Assembly (NCBI GenBank): GCA_037962975.1
Contig: CM075675.1
Location: 45,306,501-45,370,500 of the forward strand
Direction of reading: 5' to 3'
Source of the DNA: Clitoria ternatea
Taxonomy: Eukaryota > Streptophyta > Magnoliopsida > Fabales > Fabaceae
DNA: 64,000 bases
Shown one piece after another: positions 32,275 through 44,724 of the stretch. The notes below the pieces were generated by a model. The model did no database searches. It saw only the letters and a program-made list of their open reading frames with translations, and was not told where the DNA came from. The translations under genes and the position numbers were made by a program. Each line of letters begins with the position of its first letter. The stretch's first letter is position 1.

Positions 32275-35200
32275 TGTAACATCCTACTTTTTTTTATAAT
32301 AGTCCCATTTTGTAAATTATAAGGTATAGAAGGTCTATAAGTGTTAATCAATGAATAAAACCCTCTATGGATGATATATAATACTCCAAAAATTTTATTT
32401 TTGGGTATAATTATAGGATTTAATAGACCTTTAATGATAAGATTCATTGTCCGAGTGAAACATGCCTTAGAAAGGACTGTCCGAGTGAAAAAGGCACCCT
32501 GTTCCGAGTGAAAGAGAAAAATTCCGAGTGACTAAGAGAAATTCTGAGTGAAAATGGAAATACCGAGTGAAGGTTGTATTTTCTGAGTGGAACATGGCCG
32601 AGAGGGTTTATTCCGAGTGGAATCCTTGCCCCAGAGACACTTTTGTGTGAAGTGGACTGATAGAACCACTTCTGGGTGAAAGAATCCGAGTGACTCACCC
32701 TGGAATGACTCACTACAGAGTCAAACACCTTAGAAAAACTCATTTCTGAGTCAAGTACTCTCTAAAGACTCAATTCCGAGTCAATTATATCTAAATGACT
32801 CATTTCCGAGTCAAACATCTCAGAAGGACTCATTTCTGAGTCAAGTATTTCTTTAACGACTCAATTCTGAGTCATATTGTTAAGTATTTTCATTTCTGAG
32901 TGAAAGTTTCCCGAGTGCTTTATTTCCGAGAGGAGAGCAAAGGAAAATTCGTTTTCGAATGGAACTTATGCATATGGCTTCTTTTCTAGTGAAAGCCTTA
33001 AAAGGTTTCCGAGTGAAGAACAATTCAAGGAAGGTTAGTCTGTGATGCCAAGAGATGAATAACCGAATGAGTCTCATGTATATAAGCCAAATTCGGAGTG
33101 AGACTCGTATGTATGGGCCTTTTCTGAGTGGTAATGGACCTGATGGACAATGTAGTTGAAGAAGTTGGTTTGATCTCGACTAAGTAATGATTAACCGAGT
33201 GAAACCCGAGTGGGAAATACTTCTATATTCCTAAGTGTTGATATCCGAGTGAAAAATATTATACATATTCTGAGTGGATAAGATTCGAATAAGTCCGAGT
33301 GAAATGGCTTAGTGAATTCCTCCTAATGATGAAAGGGCAGAGTAATTCCGAGTGGAACTCGAGAGTGGAGTGCCTCTGAGTGTGTAATTCCGAGTGGTAT
33401 GGCACCTGTTGAGAATATACGGTAAAAATTAAGAATAGTTAGTTTTGGAATGAATTAACCGAGTGAGGATCAACCTGGTGAGGAGTCAGTTTTGGGATGA
33501 CATACCGAGTGAGTAATCAATTTAGAGATGAGTCGGTAAGGAAAGGAATTGCCGAGTAATGGCCGATCTAATGTTGATCAGTTCTGGAAGATTTAATTGA
33601 GTGAAAGACTGCTTGTGATGACTCGGAATCAGAAGAAATAGCCGAGTGATAGACTATATAAGTATGAGTCAACTAAGAATGATTTGATTTGAAACTGCCG
33701 AGTGAGAGACTGATTGAGAGCTGACTCGGTGTCAAGAGGTTCTGCTGAGTGAGATACTTTGAGTGTCTGAGTCAACTCCGACTGAGTTACCTCCAAGGAA
33801 GAGAAATCTGACCGAGTTTTCAAGAAGACACAATTCCGAGTGAGTGTCCAATTAGGTGGGAGTCGGTTCTGGACAGATTCTACCGAGTGAGAAACCGAGT
33901 ACTTGAGTCGGTTTCAGAGGAATTCCGAGCGAGGACAATATGACTCGCTCAAGCGAGTCGAAAACGCTTGAGCGAAACTCCCTTCTACCAGTGTTATATA
34001 TGGCACTCGCTCAAGCGAGAGAAGATTTTGCTTGAGCGAGAAGGACTTGGATTCCCTTCTTCTTCACAACGACTGGCAATTCCAGTCGGCTTAGAGGCTA
34101 ACCGAGTGGATTCCAGTCGGTATTCAGCGCAGGAGTAACTTTTTGACTCATTTCTTGTCTCTTATGCATATTTTAATGCATCTAAACCCATTATTCACCT
34201 CTAGTGTGTAGGACGGCCAGAAGTGGACCATTATAAGCCCACTTTCTTATTTAATTCCCATTATCAACGCACTAACAGCACTAAACATCCACTCAAGGGA
34301 AAGTTGTTCCCCACTTGTCCTTACATTATTCACATTGCTTCTGCTCAGACCTACCTTCAGAGAACAAGGGCAGTATACCTTCTTCCTCTCTTTTACTCTT
34401 CTTCCTCAATACACCTTCGAACAGGAGCAAGGACAGCAAGGAGACCATTTCCAGTCGGCAAACCAAGTAAGAGAGGACAGGGTTGTGAATAACTATGAAA
34501 TGGGTAGAATTGTATGCTGTTCTAGGATTCTAGAATTAACTTCGTAACTTGTTGCTCATTTTTGAAATTGAAAACGTGTGAATTTGATGACTTCTTCATA
34601 AAAGTTGTAGATCTTTTTGTTATTTGAGTTTTGAGACCTGAATCAATTAATTTGAATATGTATAGCAAAAGTTATAGCCAAAATACTACAGCATGTTCGT
34701 GTGGAAGATTTATCCTATGTTTTGTGTATATATTAATATGCTGGGACTTGTATGTGCATAATCAGCCTTTGATGTCTTCATGAAAGTTATAGATATTAAT
34801 GTTATGGATAGAAAGTAGTTTCAAGTCAAAATGATTTTTGTAGCTCGAGATATGCCTAAAATACTGAAGTATGTCCAAGCTGTAAATCTGTTAACTTGAG
34901 ATACAAACTTTATTTTTAAAACTAGGAATTTTTTGGTGAGAATTAGTGATCAGTGTCTTCATGAAAGTTATAGATGTTTTTATTATGTGAATTTTGAGAC
35001 CTGAACCGACTGATTTGAGTATGTGTAGCAAAAGTTATAGCCAAAATACTACAGCATGTCCGAGTGGAATATTTATCCCATGTTTTGTGTATATATTAAT
35101 ATGCTGGGACTTGTACGTACATAATCAGCCTTTGATGTCTTCATGAAAGTTGTAGAAATTTATGTGATGAATCTATATAAAGTGGTTTCAAGTCAAAAGG

Positions 35201-36761
35201 ATTTTGTTAGCTTGAGTTATGCCTAAAATACTGAAGTATGTACAAGCTGTAATTCTGTTAATTTGAAATCCGAATCTTATTTTTAAAACTGGGAATTGTG
35301 TATTGAGAATTAGTGGTTGGTGCCTTCATCAAAGTTGTATATATTTGTGTTAAGTATAATGTAAAACTAGTTTCATGCCAAAATCATTTTTGTAGCTTCA
35401 GAAACATTCAAATTACTAATATATGTACGTTTTGGAAAACTCACCTTGAGGCAGTGTGGTATTTCATGAATACGTGGTAATTCTGTTTGGAATTTGAAAT
35501 TGTGTTCTTCATGAAAGTTGTAGATAATTGTATTATTAGGCTATAGAAAGTGGAATCACATGAAAAGGTTATGATTTGCTGTTGTTATGACTATTTTACT
35601 AGAGTATGTTGCTGTTGGAAATGCTGAAAGTTAATTATAATGGTTATTATGAATGAAAATGATATTTTCTCTATAAGTAATAATTTATTATTAAACTCTT
35701 GAGTGATTATGATTTATTATTGATGTTGTTACGTTTTAATGAGTATCATACAGTTGTATATTTTGGTGGTATGATATAATTAATATATATGTACATGAAT
35801 GCCTTGTGGTTATTGTTACATGTGGTTGAAACAGTAAATCCATGATTCTAAAAATTATTATATGTGATGTGTCCTTTGAGGACTTGTGGTTTTCCAAGTG
35901 GTTTTGGAAATATTAATATCATGGTATGTTAAATGATAAAGAGAATTAAAGGCATTCATGCATCATAAGCATTTGGACACACCATGGAATTTTAGGGGGT
36001 TCCATGATTGCCTACCCTGGTGGGGGGGTTACTCTATGATGAGTTAAAGCCCTATTTTTGTGATGTATTGGTCATGGGGCTGTAGGGATCGATGACTGTA
36101 TAAATTCCTACCGATGTGTTGGTCATGGGGCTGTAGGGATCCATGACTGTATAAATTCCTACTGATGTGTTGGTCATGGGGCTGTAGGGATCCATAACTG
36201 TATAAATTCCTACCGATGTGTTGGTCATGGGGTTGTAGGGATCCATGACTGTATTAATTTCTACCGGTGTCTCTATGAGACCTTTTACTGCAGTATTCCC
36301 ACCAAACCAAATGGATCCAGCATGATATCATTTGACTAATTAAAGACTTATTAAATGAACTTGTTTGGCATATTCATCATATCATTATGGTTTGTTGATT
36401 GTGTTTGTACAATTTTATTTATTTTATATTTATTCTATATTCTGTCTCACTCTTACATTAATTTTTACAGTGAATACCACACAGAATGAAGAGTGATGCC
36501 ATGATTGATGCCTATATGAATTATTACTTGGACTTTGATTTTATGGGCTGTAATAAGTATAACGTATCATGTACAGTTATTTCCTAAATCGTTTCCGCTA
36601 CTTAAATGTTTTCTTGAATTTAATTATTCACGACTAGTATGTATGATAATATTCCGCAATTATCAACTGTTACGTGAACTCTGAATTTAATTTATGAATT
36701 TTAAAATGATCTTTTAAAAAAATGTGAAAAATTTATTCGAAAAATTATACGGGACGTCACA
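32275..36761 (+). repeat. 3' LTR of gypsy A, uninterrupted
   Basis: 4,487 bp, beginning TGTAACATCC and ending GGGACGTCACA, followed by the target copy AATCC. In order: sense CCGAGTGA array (32452-33910), two CTCGCTCAAGCGAG-type hairpins (33943-34020), the intact B target CAGCAAGGAGACC, about five GAAAGTTGTAGAT-type words (34560-35560), and the 51-bp minisatellite. It shows what the 5' LTR looked like before B arrived. Confidence 0.9.
36062..36268. repeat. 51-bp minisatellite in the 3' LTR of A
   Basis: Four copies of the same unit as in the 5' LTR, with private substitutions in individual copies. Confidence 0.88.
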
Positions 36762-36894
36762 AATCCCATATGTGTTTGGATGTTGCATCATTCAGAATTG
36801 TGTCCATAATCTCTCTATCAATTGCTTGATAGAGATAATTCTTGATCTTCAAATCTTTGAGTTGTCGTTCTTCCAGTTTTTTGAGTTCAGCCAT
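36762..36894 (-). pseudogene. Start of copia gag, cut off by gypsy A
   Basis: An ATG at 36892-36894 opens a minus-strand frame typical of the copia gag N-terminus. It includes LKIKNYLYQAIDREIMDTIL and reaches the AATCC target duplication; the frame resumes at 8651 on the far side of gypsy A. Together with 7735-8651 this identifies the host site of A. Confidence 0.75.
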
Positions 36895-37015
36895 TTCTGA
36901 TAAGACTCTCAAAATTCTCAGAAGTGACTAGCGTATGACTCTTCCCAACCCAAATTCTAGTATTTCTCTATCTCACGCACAAGAACGTTGTCTTGGTTCA
37001 GGCCCCTGTAAAGGA

Positions 37016-37027
37016 GCTCTGATACCA
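37016..37027 (-). other. Primer binding site of the copia element
   Basis: On the minus strand TGGTATCAGAGC sits between the gag start and a sequence ending GTTCGCA, giving the LTR edge at about 37031 and the minus orientation. Confidence 0.82.
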
Positions 37028-37030
37028 AAT

Positions 37031-37560
37031 TGCGAACTTAATTCAGAAGAAGCCAATAAGGTTGATCAATTTTTATTAGAAAATGGATATAGTTGAACTC
37101 CTCTCGAAAGCTAAAGCTAACTCAGTAGAAGTTTCTGTTACACTCTTGTAAGGTGTATTCAAGGAGATTGGCAGAAGCTAAGAAAGAGGATAGAAGGAGA
37201 ACAGTGAAAAGCAAACCAATTTGTGGCTTCATTGGTTAACCAAGGGAACGATAGATAGGAAGAGAAACTAAGCAAGCATGCATCAAAGAAAGTAGAGAAT
37301 AAGGGAATAAATAAGTGAAAGGGCCAATAAAGCTATGCTTCAAATGCTTGTTTAGTTCCTAATATCCCTTTAGTAATCAATTATAAAAATGGTCATGAAA
37401 ACTTTCGTTTAATATTCATCAAACTTGTCTCAAATAATGAAACTTTTTCTTTTGATTACTCAATTTCCATTCCAACCAAACAAATAAGCCACTATTTGGT
37501 TTGCTCGGCTGCAGTTAACTAAAGTAATTTTTTGATGGTTAATTAATTACACTGTTAACA
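37031..37560 (-). repeat. Probable 5' LTR of the copia element
   Basis: Read on the minus strand it would run from TGTTAACAGTG to AAGTTCGCA, about 530 bp, with TG/CA ends. The inner edge is fixed by the primer site; the outer edge is chosen only from the TGTTAACA start. No second copy was found on the left side, where the element is truncated. Confidence 0.45.
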
Positions 37561-38779
37561 ATCAACTTTGTCATGCAGACCAAGACACTTTACTCGTGGT
37601 TCGTGTTCGGCGCTCATCAGCTTCGTCTTCATCGCTATCTCTCTTTCACAGGTAATCAATTAACGCTAAGTTTCTGGCTATGTGTGTTGTATCTTTTGAC
37701 CTGTATGTATGTTGATTGTTGTTTGTTAGTGGAGAGTAGAGCTCATTAGGCGATGATTTTGTATGCTGATAACATGATTTTTTATGCATGTGTAATGTTG
37801 TTTGTTAGTGGAAAGCAGAGCTCATTAGGCATTGGTTTTGTGTACTGATAACATGATTTATGATTCATGTGTAATGTTGTTTGTTAGTGGAGAGCAGAGC
37901 TCATTAGGCGTTGGTTTTGTGTGCTGATAACATGATTTATGATGCATGTGTAATGTTGTTTGTTAGTGGAGAGCAGAGCTCATTAGGCGTTGGTTTTGTG
38001 TGCTGATAACATGATTTATGATGCATGTGTAATGTTGTTTGTTAGTAGAGAGCAGAGCTTATTAGGCATTGATTTTATGTATTGATAACATGATTTGGTG
38101 TTCATAACTCTGAATATCATATACAATGTGTATGATATGTTTAGTTATATATACTGGGAAGTTTTCTGTATGTAACAGGGCGTTTGTAAATTTGGGAAAT
38201 GTCTAGTTTACAGGGAAGACTCTGCCAAAATTTTGACAGGCTCCCTTTCTTAGGGAACTTATAAAATGAAACTTAACTTTAATAATGTAGGGTTTAGTCG
38301 TGTGTGTATCCATTAGATTCCCGTTCAAGTTTCAAAACAACCGGTTGACGTACCATGTTGTGTTGGATCTTAAATTGTCCCGGTTGGACAGTTTGGTATG
38401 AATTTGTAACCAGTAGGGCGTAACCCATCAATGTTGTATGTGATCAATCTTGAGAAGTTGAATGTTCATTTGAACTTTCGGTTATGGTGTTTCGTTTGTC
38501 CCCAGGGTGCATGTGTGCGTGTGGTGTTTCATACCGTATGTATCTCTGTGTACTCGGAGACCAATGCGAAATGCTGCCGAAATTTCAAATGAACATCAAC
38601 GACACAAGATAGACCATATACAACATCGATGGGTTATCGATGGTTGCATATTCATCCCGAATGGGATAAGGCCCCACCTATTTGCAACATCAAAGAGATA
38701 GAGAGTGATTCACAACCGATAGAGTGTTAAAATTGGAGCAATTTAAAGTAACAGAAATCGTGCTTGTTAGATATTGTAA
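37561..38779 (+). promoter_or_regulatory. Non-coding 5' part of the CACTA-2 TNP2 gene
   Basis: It contains a possible leader exon end (TTTCACAG then GTAATC near 37651), a five-copy minisatellite, a segment at 38152-38255 that recurs at 42999-43099, and a 70-80-bp inverted repeat (38410-38482 with 38578-38656). No conserved protein domain occurs before the ATG at 38780. Confidence 0.4.
37718..38096. repeat. About 80-bp tandem repeat, five copies
   Basis: The unit includes TTTGTTAGTGGAGAGCAGAG, CTCATTAGGCGTTGG and GCTGATAACATGATTTATG. Copies 3 and 4 are nearly identical; outer copies are more diverged. Confidence 0.9.
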
Positions 38780-41700
38780 ATGGAGGTACCGACAAATCGC
38801 CGATGGATGTACAACCGACTAGATCGCAGTCGACGAGTGACTGAGGAGTTTATGATGGGGCTATTGGAGTTCATTCCATTCGCTACGGCAAACACGCCTG
38901 GATTTGAAGAGACTCAGAAGATTCGTTGTCCGTGCTCAAGGTGCAAATGCATGAGTTTTGAATACGCGGATAATGTCATGTGCCACCTAACTAAGAAAGG
39001 GTTCATGGAAGCATACCACTGCTGGTACAACCATGGTGAGCAGTTACCGCCTAGACCATCAAATGTAACCATGCAACAGTCTTACTATCAGGTTGGAGGA
39101 AACAGGGATACGTACAACAACATAGAACAAATGGTGATGGATTATGTTGGACCCTCCACCGGGTGTATGCTGGAACATAATGACCAAGCAGGTCATGGAG
39201 ACTCTGACAATATGGAGGAGGATCCTAGTCTGGAGGTGAAGAGATTTTATGATTTGTTAGCGGCGGCTCAGACTCCATTGTGGGACGGGTGCAACAGTCA
39301 TACTGAGTTATCCGCCTCCCTAGCTGCTTTAAGCCAAAAGGCAGATTATAATCTTACTGGAGGTTGTTTTAATAGGATGGTCAATCTGATGGGTTCCACC
39401 ATGCCTAGTAATCATAGAATGCCAGCAAAGCTGTACCATGCTAAGAAACAAGTGGCAAACTTGGGGTTGGGTTGTATGAAGATAGAGTGTTGTGTTGGTG
39501 GATGTATGCTGTTTAGAAATGAGTTTGCAGATAAGAGTGTCACAAAATGTCTGCATTGTAATGAGGAACGCTACAAGACCGTTAAAAGGAGAGGAAAGGT
39601 AACTCGGACGGCCAGGAAGAAAATATGGTACTTCCCTATAACACCGCGTCTTCAACGCCTGTATGCCTCATTGTCCATGGCAAAACACATGCATTGGCAT
39701 GCTCTGAACCGAACACAAGAGGGGTTTCTTTGCCATCCTTCCGACGGGAAAGCATGGAAGTGTTTGGATGAGCTATATCCGGACGTTTTTGGCGAGCCGC
39801 GCAATGTAAGACTTGGCTTATGTACTGATGGGTTTAACCCGTTTGGTCAATACGGAAGAGCTTACTCTTATTGGCCAGTCATACTGACCCCATACAATTT
39901 GCCTCCTGATATGTGTATGAAGAGGAAGGTCATGTTTCTATTTATACTGGTTCCAGGACCCAAAAATCCAAAGGCGAACATAGACGTGTTTTTGCAACCG
40001 TTGGTTGAAGAGTTATCACAATTATGGGATGTCGGGGTAATGACATACGATGCGTCTTTGAAGAACAATTTCATGATGCGTGCTGTTTTGATGTGGACTA
40101 TCAACGACTTCCCGGCCTATGGTATGCTTTCTGGATGGTCAACCTCTGGGAAGCTTGCTTGCCCTGTATGCATGGAACATACTGGGGGGAATCACTCCCT
40201 GTTAGTGGGAAGACAAGTTTCTTTGACTGTTATAGAAAGTTTCTACCGTTGGATCACCCATTTAGGCGAAATAAAACCTCTTTCAAGAAGAACAAGGTGG
40301 TTACTGAACCTCCACCCCATAGGTTATCCGGTGCACGGGTTTGGCAGAGGGTCGAAGAGTATCCCTACATCTGAGACAAGAGTGTTAAGGAGTTTGCGGG
40401 TTATGGTAAGGAACACCACTGGGTGAAGCAGAGCATCTTGTGGGATTTGCCATATTGGAAAGACTTGTTGTTAAGACAGAACATTGACGTCATGCACACT
40501 GAACGTAATGTTTTCATGAATATTTTTGACACTGTTATGGACATCAAGGGGAAAACAAAGGAAAACGAGAAGAGTCGTCTAGTCCTTCCGATTTGGTGTT
40601 CTAGGAAGGAGTTGGAATTGAGGGATGCGGGATGTGGAAGAATGTTTAAACCCCATGCAAAATATGTTTTAACTAGACCGCAACAGATTGCTGTGAGTAT
40701 TTGGATGAATGGGTTGACCCTGCCTGACGGATTCTCTTTTAACCTGAGTAGATGTGTCGACGTGAAGGAGGGCAGGGTGTTTGGCATGAAAAGTCATGAT
40801 TGCCATGTCTTTATGCAATAACTACTCCCGTACGCGTTTCATGCCTTACCGAAGCCTATTTGGAAACTGTTGGTTGAGTTGAGTCACTTCTTTAAGGAGT
40901 TGACGGCAACTTCGTTGACTGTAGAGAAACTTGTGAAGACGGAAGAAACCATCCCGGTATTGATTTGTAAGTTGGAGCAGATTTTCCCACCAACTTTTTT
41001 GACTCGATGGAGCATTTGCCTATCCATCTACCGTACAAGGCCTTGGTTGGTGGCCCCGTGCAGTATCGTTGGATGTATCCATTCGAAAGGTGAACCCAGA
41101 ACTCTTTAATTTCCTTCTAAACATTTCTTATAATAGTTTCTTGTAACTTAACATTTCTTTATGATTTGAAGATTCTTACACTCTTTAAAAGACAAAGTGT
41201 CAAACAAAGCCTGCGTTGAAGCATCAATTTGTGAGGCATACTTAGTCGAAGAAATGACAACTTTTGCTTCTTTCTATTTTCTGACAGAGATAGAAACTAG
41301 AATGAGTAGAATTCCCCGCAATCTTGGGGTAGCAACCCGCACAGGGTTTGATGAACAAATATCCATTTTCAACTATCCTGGTCATCCGGGGGGCAAGCTC
41401 ACAAAATGTTACATTGATAAGAAAGATCGAAAGGCGGTTCACTTGTACATTCTTCTAAACTGCCCAGAAGTTGAACCGTTTCTTAAGTAAGTCTTAAAAT
41501 TCCTGAGTTGCATTCTAAACCTCACTTTTATAGTATCTAAATTTGTTTCCTTTAAATAGCTTGTATACAGATATGCTTAAACTTGAGCAAAATGATTTAT
41601 CTGATGACCAAATTCATAGTGAGGTGTCGTCCAAGTTTGTTGGTTGGTTCGCACAACACATAAGACCTGTATACCGAGTGTGTTTTATCTGTGCTTCTAA

Positions 41701-42477
41701 CTCCAGGTATCTAACGATGACATATTTGTTATGTTGTACATAGATACAAGACCCTAACAACCATATTAAAGATGCTTTACTCCAAGCCCTATCTTGAGGG
41801 CCGGTGAAAATTGTTGAAAAATGGCCTATTTACTACGTAAATGGCTACAAGTTTAATATTCATCAATGGAGTGAAGGGATGTGTACCCATAACTACGGGG
41901 TTTGTGTTAGAGGCACCGCTGGACAGTTAGAAGAAGACTTTTATGGAGTGCTGACAGAGATTGTTGAAGTTTCGTTCTCTGGATGACTAAGAAGACATAT
42001 TGTTCTATTCAAATGTGATTGGTTCGACAACACAATCAGTGTTGGAACAAAGGTTGACAACAACTACGGCTTAGTTGAGATCAAGAAGAATGGTAGATAT
42101 AAAGGGTTTGATCCTTTCATTTTTGCCCAACAAGCTGAGTAGGTTTATTACACTGACTTCCCGGGAGGACATCGGGACTGGTATGCAGTCATTAAGGCCA
42201 AGGCCCAAAGTCAGATCACTGACAATGTCTCCGAGGAGGTTGATGACGCTTATCAGCTTGCACCACACGAGCTCAACGATGGTAATTTGTTGTTCAACAT
42301 TGATCCAGTCATAATGGATGAGACACTCGCCACTTCGGGGGGTGAACACATTAACAAAGACCTTGTCTCTCGATCAAAATGGTCTAGGGATGATTTGGAT
42401 ACTAATGAACTTGTTCAAACAAATAACCCCAGTGCCTCTGAAACTGAGGGGGAATTTGAAACTGAAACAGACACAGA
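38780..42477 (+). pseudogene. CACTA-2 TNP2-type transposase, with introns, broken
   Basis: TNP2 proteins cut and join CACTA ends. From the ATG at 38780: a transposase-associated zinc-finger-like domain (about residues 10-95, CPCSRCKCM), then the tnp2 transposase domain (LGLCTDGFNPFG, NIDVFLQPLVEEL, WTINDFPAYG, CPVCM; after a frameshift GKTSFFDC, DLPYWK, NIDVMHTERN), then DUF4218 (HLPIHLPY in a second shifted frame, SICEAYLVEE) and DUF4216 (VNGYKFNIHQW, FKCDWFDN). Exons by splice signals: 38780-41089, 41172-41486, 41560-41706, 41744-42477. Damage: a frameshift near the G-run at 40184-40189, another near the T-run at about 41000, and stops at 40372-40374, 40819-40821, near 41796, near 41984 and near 42139. 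Most stops lie where relatives have Trp or Gln. Confidence 0.85.
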
Positions 42478-42557
42478 GTATGTAGTTGTTAAACATATGT
42501 ACATAGGTTTATGTATATCCTGAGACTAACCTTTTTTATTCATTATTTTTTCCACAG

Positions 42558-44367
42558 ATGACGGGACGTCGACTGCCCTTCAGTAGGGGTGGTGGGTCCA
42601 GGACCCCGGTATCCCATCTGGGGACTCCCACCCCAGAGCAGGGAACCACTCCATCACCACTACATCAGACCACTCCATCACCACCATAGCGGACCACTCC
42701 ATCACCACCACAGCAGGCTACTCCATCACCACCATAGCTGACCACCCCATCACCCCCACAGCTGACCACCCCACAGCAGACTCCTGGAGTTGGTGGCTTG
42801 GAGGACCATGGCCATCAAGCTACCCCACCTCCGGCATACCCTCTGTCCATGTTGGTACCCGTGCCGGCCGGAGACGAGTAAGTGACTAAAACTCAAATAC
42901 TTTTATGTTATTTGTATGGTACTTTATATTAAACTTTAGTGGAAAAACTTGTTGGTTTATTGTATGTTACTTTAATTAGTAGTTGTATAGATTCAATTGT
43001 ACTAGGAAGTCTTCTATTTGTAACAGGGTAACTATTTAAACTTGGAAATGTTACATTTACAGGGGAGACTCTGTCGGAATTTTGGGAGTCTCCATAGATT
43101 GTGTTGTTGTACTGCTGATATAATTGTTGCCATTATAGCTTTGTTGATAGTAGTCGCACTACCAAAGCGATTACTAAGGTTTTAAAGGCCCAGTGGGATG
43201 GTCCATATATATCTTGGACAGATGCTGGGAAGGTTGTCCAAGATAGGTGGTTTGACACCTTCTCGGTAAGTTACCACATCAATTTGTTATGATTTGATTT
43301 GTAAAATAGACCTCTTATTAATTTTGAACTCTTATTTCATTTTACAGCGTGATTACCAGTGGGCAGAGGGTATGATTGATGAGATTAGGAAGGTATTTGC
43401 CACAAAGACCTCCAAAATCATCAAGAGTACCCTTTGGAAGGTGAGGGACAAGGGTGAGCGCCCTCGTTGGATCCCGGAGGACCATTGGGACGGGATGATC
43501 CAGAAGTGGGGTGGTGTCCCGTTCTAACAGGCGAGTGCTCGGAATAGGGCAAACAGAGCCGCCGATGCTGCAGCCTCAGTTTACACTAGGGGTAGCATTT
43601 CAACCCTCGAGCACAAGAAAAGATTTGTAAGTATATTTATGTTTTTAATATCCTTCGTCTGACATGTTTACAAATAATAATCTCAATGTTTTTTGTCCAC
43701 CACAGGAGCTGAGGGAGCACTGGGAGCCTTCTTTGTTTGAGGTCATCCAAATGACCAAGAAGAACAAAGCCGGTGCATGGGTAAACCAAAAGACTGTAGA
43801 TCTAGCGGTATTTACTTTTAACTGACACATGCTTATAATTCACAAATCAACTTACTAATCCTATCATTGTTTTTGAATTTATAGGAGGCGTATCAGGCCA
43901 GGAGGGCCGAGAAGGAGGCGAACCTCGTGGCTTCCACTCCTGTAGGGGAGGTTCCTCCCACCCTGTCTTGTTCTGACGACAACGCCATCTATATGGAGGT
44001 TGTTGGCGGTGTGAACAAGAAAGGGAGGGTATTTGGATTGGGTGGCGTCAGCACACAGCTGGCAAAAAAGGGGAAGACCCCTTCCTCTTCTTCTTCCGTT
44101 GGTCTTCCGACTGAGGTTGTTCAGGTAATTCGAAACCTGAATGACGAGCTACAGGAAGAGCGATGTCAGAGGTAGCTGTTGGAGGAGTGGGCCGAGGCAG
44201 ATCGACGGCGGGCCGAGGCGGATCGACGGCGGGCCAATGAGCAGCACACCGAGACTCGTCGGTAACTTGCTCAGCAGCAGGAGCTACAAATGCAGTTGAT
44301 GGCGAGGCTACCTCCCCCCACTTCCCAGGTGCCCCCACCACCACCCCAGGATCCCCCACCACCATGA
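42558..44367 (+). pseudogene. CACTA-2 second gene, TnpA-like (plant Ptta/En/Spm family)
   Basis: Five exons are supported by GT/AG signals: 42558-42877, 43139-43265, 43348-43626, 43706-43807 and 43885-44367. Exon 1 encodes a Pro-rich repeat of TTPSPPQ-like units (about 42645-42790). Exons 2-4 encode the plant transposase (Ptta/En/Spm) region: WDGPYISW, DRWFDTFSRDYQW, WKVRDKGERPRWIPEDHWDG and REHWEPSLFEV. The last exon ends in a charged coiled-coil-like stretch and PPPPPQDPPPP. TnpA-type proteins bind subterminal words and help transposition. Stops interrupt exon 1 (two TAG at CAG positions), exon 3 (43525-43527) and exon 5 (44173-44175 and near 44264). The TNP2 donor at 42478 and the acceptor before 42558 would join the two genes. 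Confidence 0.78.
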
Positions 44368-44724
44368 TTGTATTTTTATTATTTATACACATTGTATATT
44401 GGATTTTTAGTTTTTATATTATATTCCATTCAGTATTTATTTTGTCATTCTTCATTTATTATATCAATATTTATTGGTAATTAAATTCAAATAAAAAAGC
44501 CTTATTGTAATTATCATTAATAATTCAACGTATTTGATAGATAAGTTTAATCTATTATTTTATTTTTAATAATAATTTAATATTGTAAAAAAATTATTCA
44601 AATTTAATTATAAAATTTTATCAGCCAATACAAAATACAAAATATTAATCTATATTTTTAAAGTTAAATTAACAAAAGCTATAAATTTTTAACCAATTTT
44701 TAAAAAAATAAAAAATTCCAATTA
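44368..44724. other. AT-rich 3' region of CACTA-2
   Basis: Probable 3' untranslated and terminator region between the TnpA-like stop and the right subterminal array. AATAAA occurs at about 44489. No other feature was seen. Confidence 0.5.

Larger units (their letters stand above)
8652..36761 (+). mobile_element. Ty3/gypsy retrotransposon A, long LTRs, split by other insertions
   Basis: Both LTRs begin TGTAACATCC and end GGGACGTCACA. The element is flanked by AATCC (8647-8651 and 36762-36766). The 5' LTR is followed by TGGTATCAGAGC, a primer site for initiator-Met tRNA, and the 3' LTR is preceded by a purine tract. Net LTR length is about 4.5 kb each. Without its guests the interior keeps only about 2 kb: a gag-protease scrap and non-coding DNA. 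Reverse transcriptase and integrase are absent, so this copy could not move itself. It landed in the gag of the copia element. Related LTR heads in B and D suggest one broad family, probably Tekay-like chromoviruses (inference from long LTRs and the chromodomain end seen in D). Confidence 0.88.

Noticed and set aside
40024..40374. Separate gene overlapping the CACTA-2 transposase
   Set aside because: It is the continuation of the same TNP2 protein after a frameshift, in the phase that includes GKTSFFDC and the downstream DLPYWK region.
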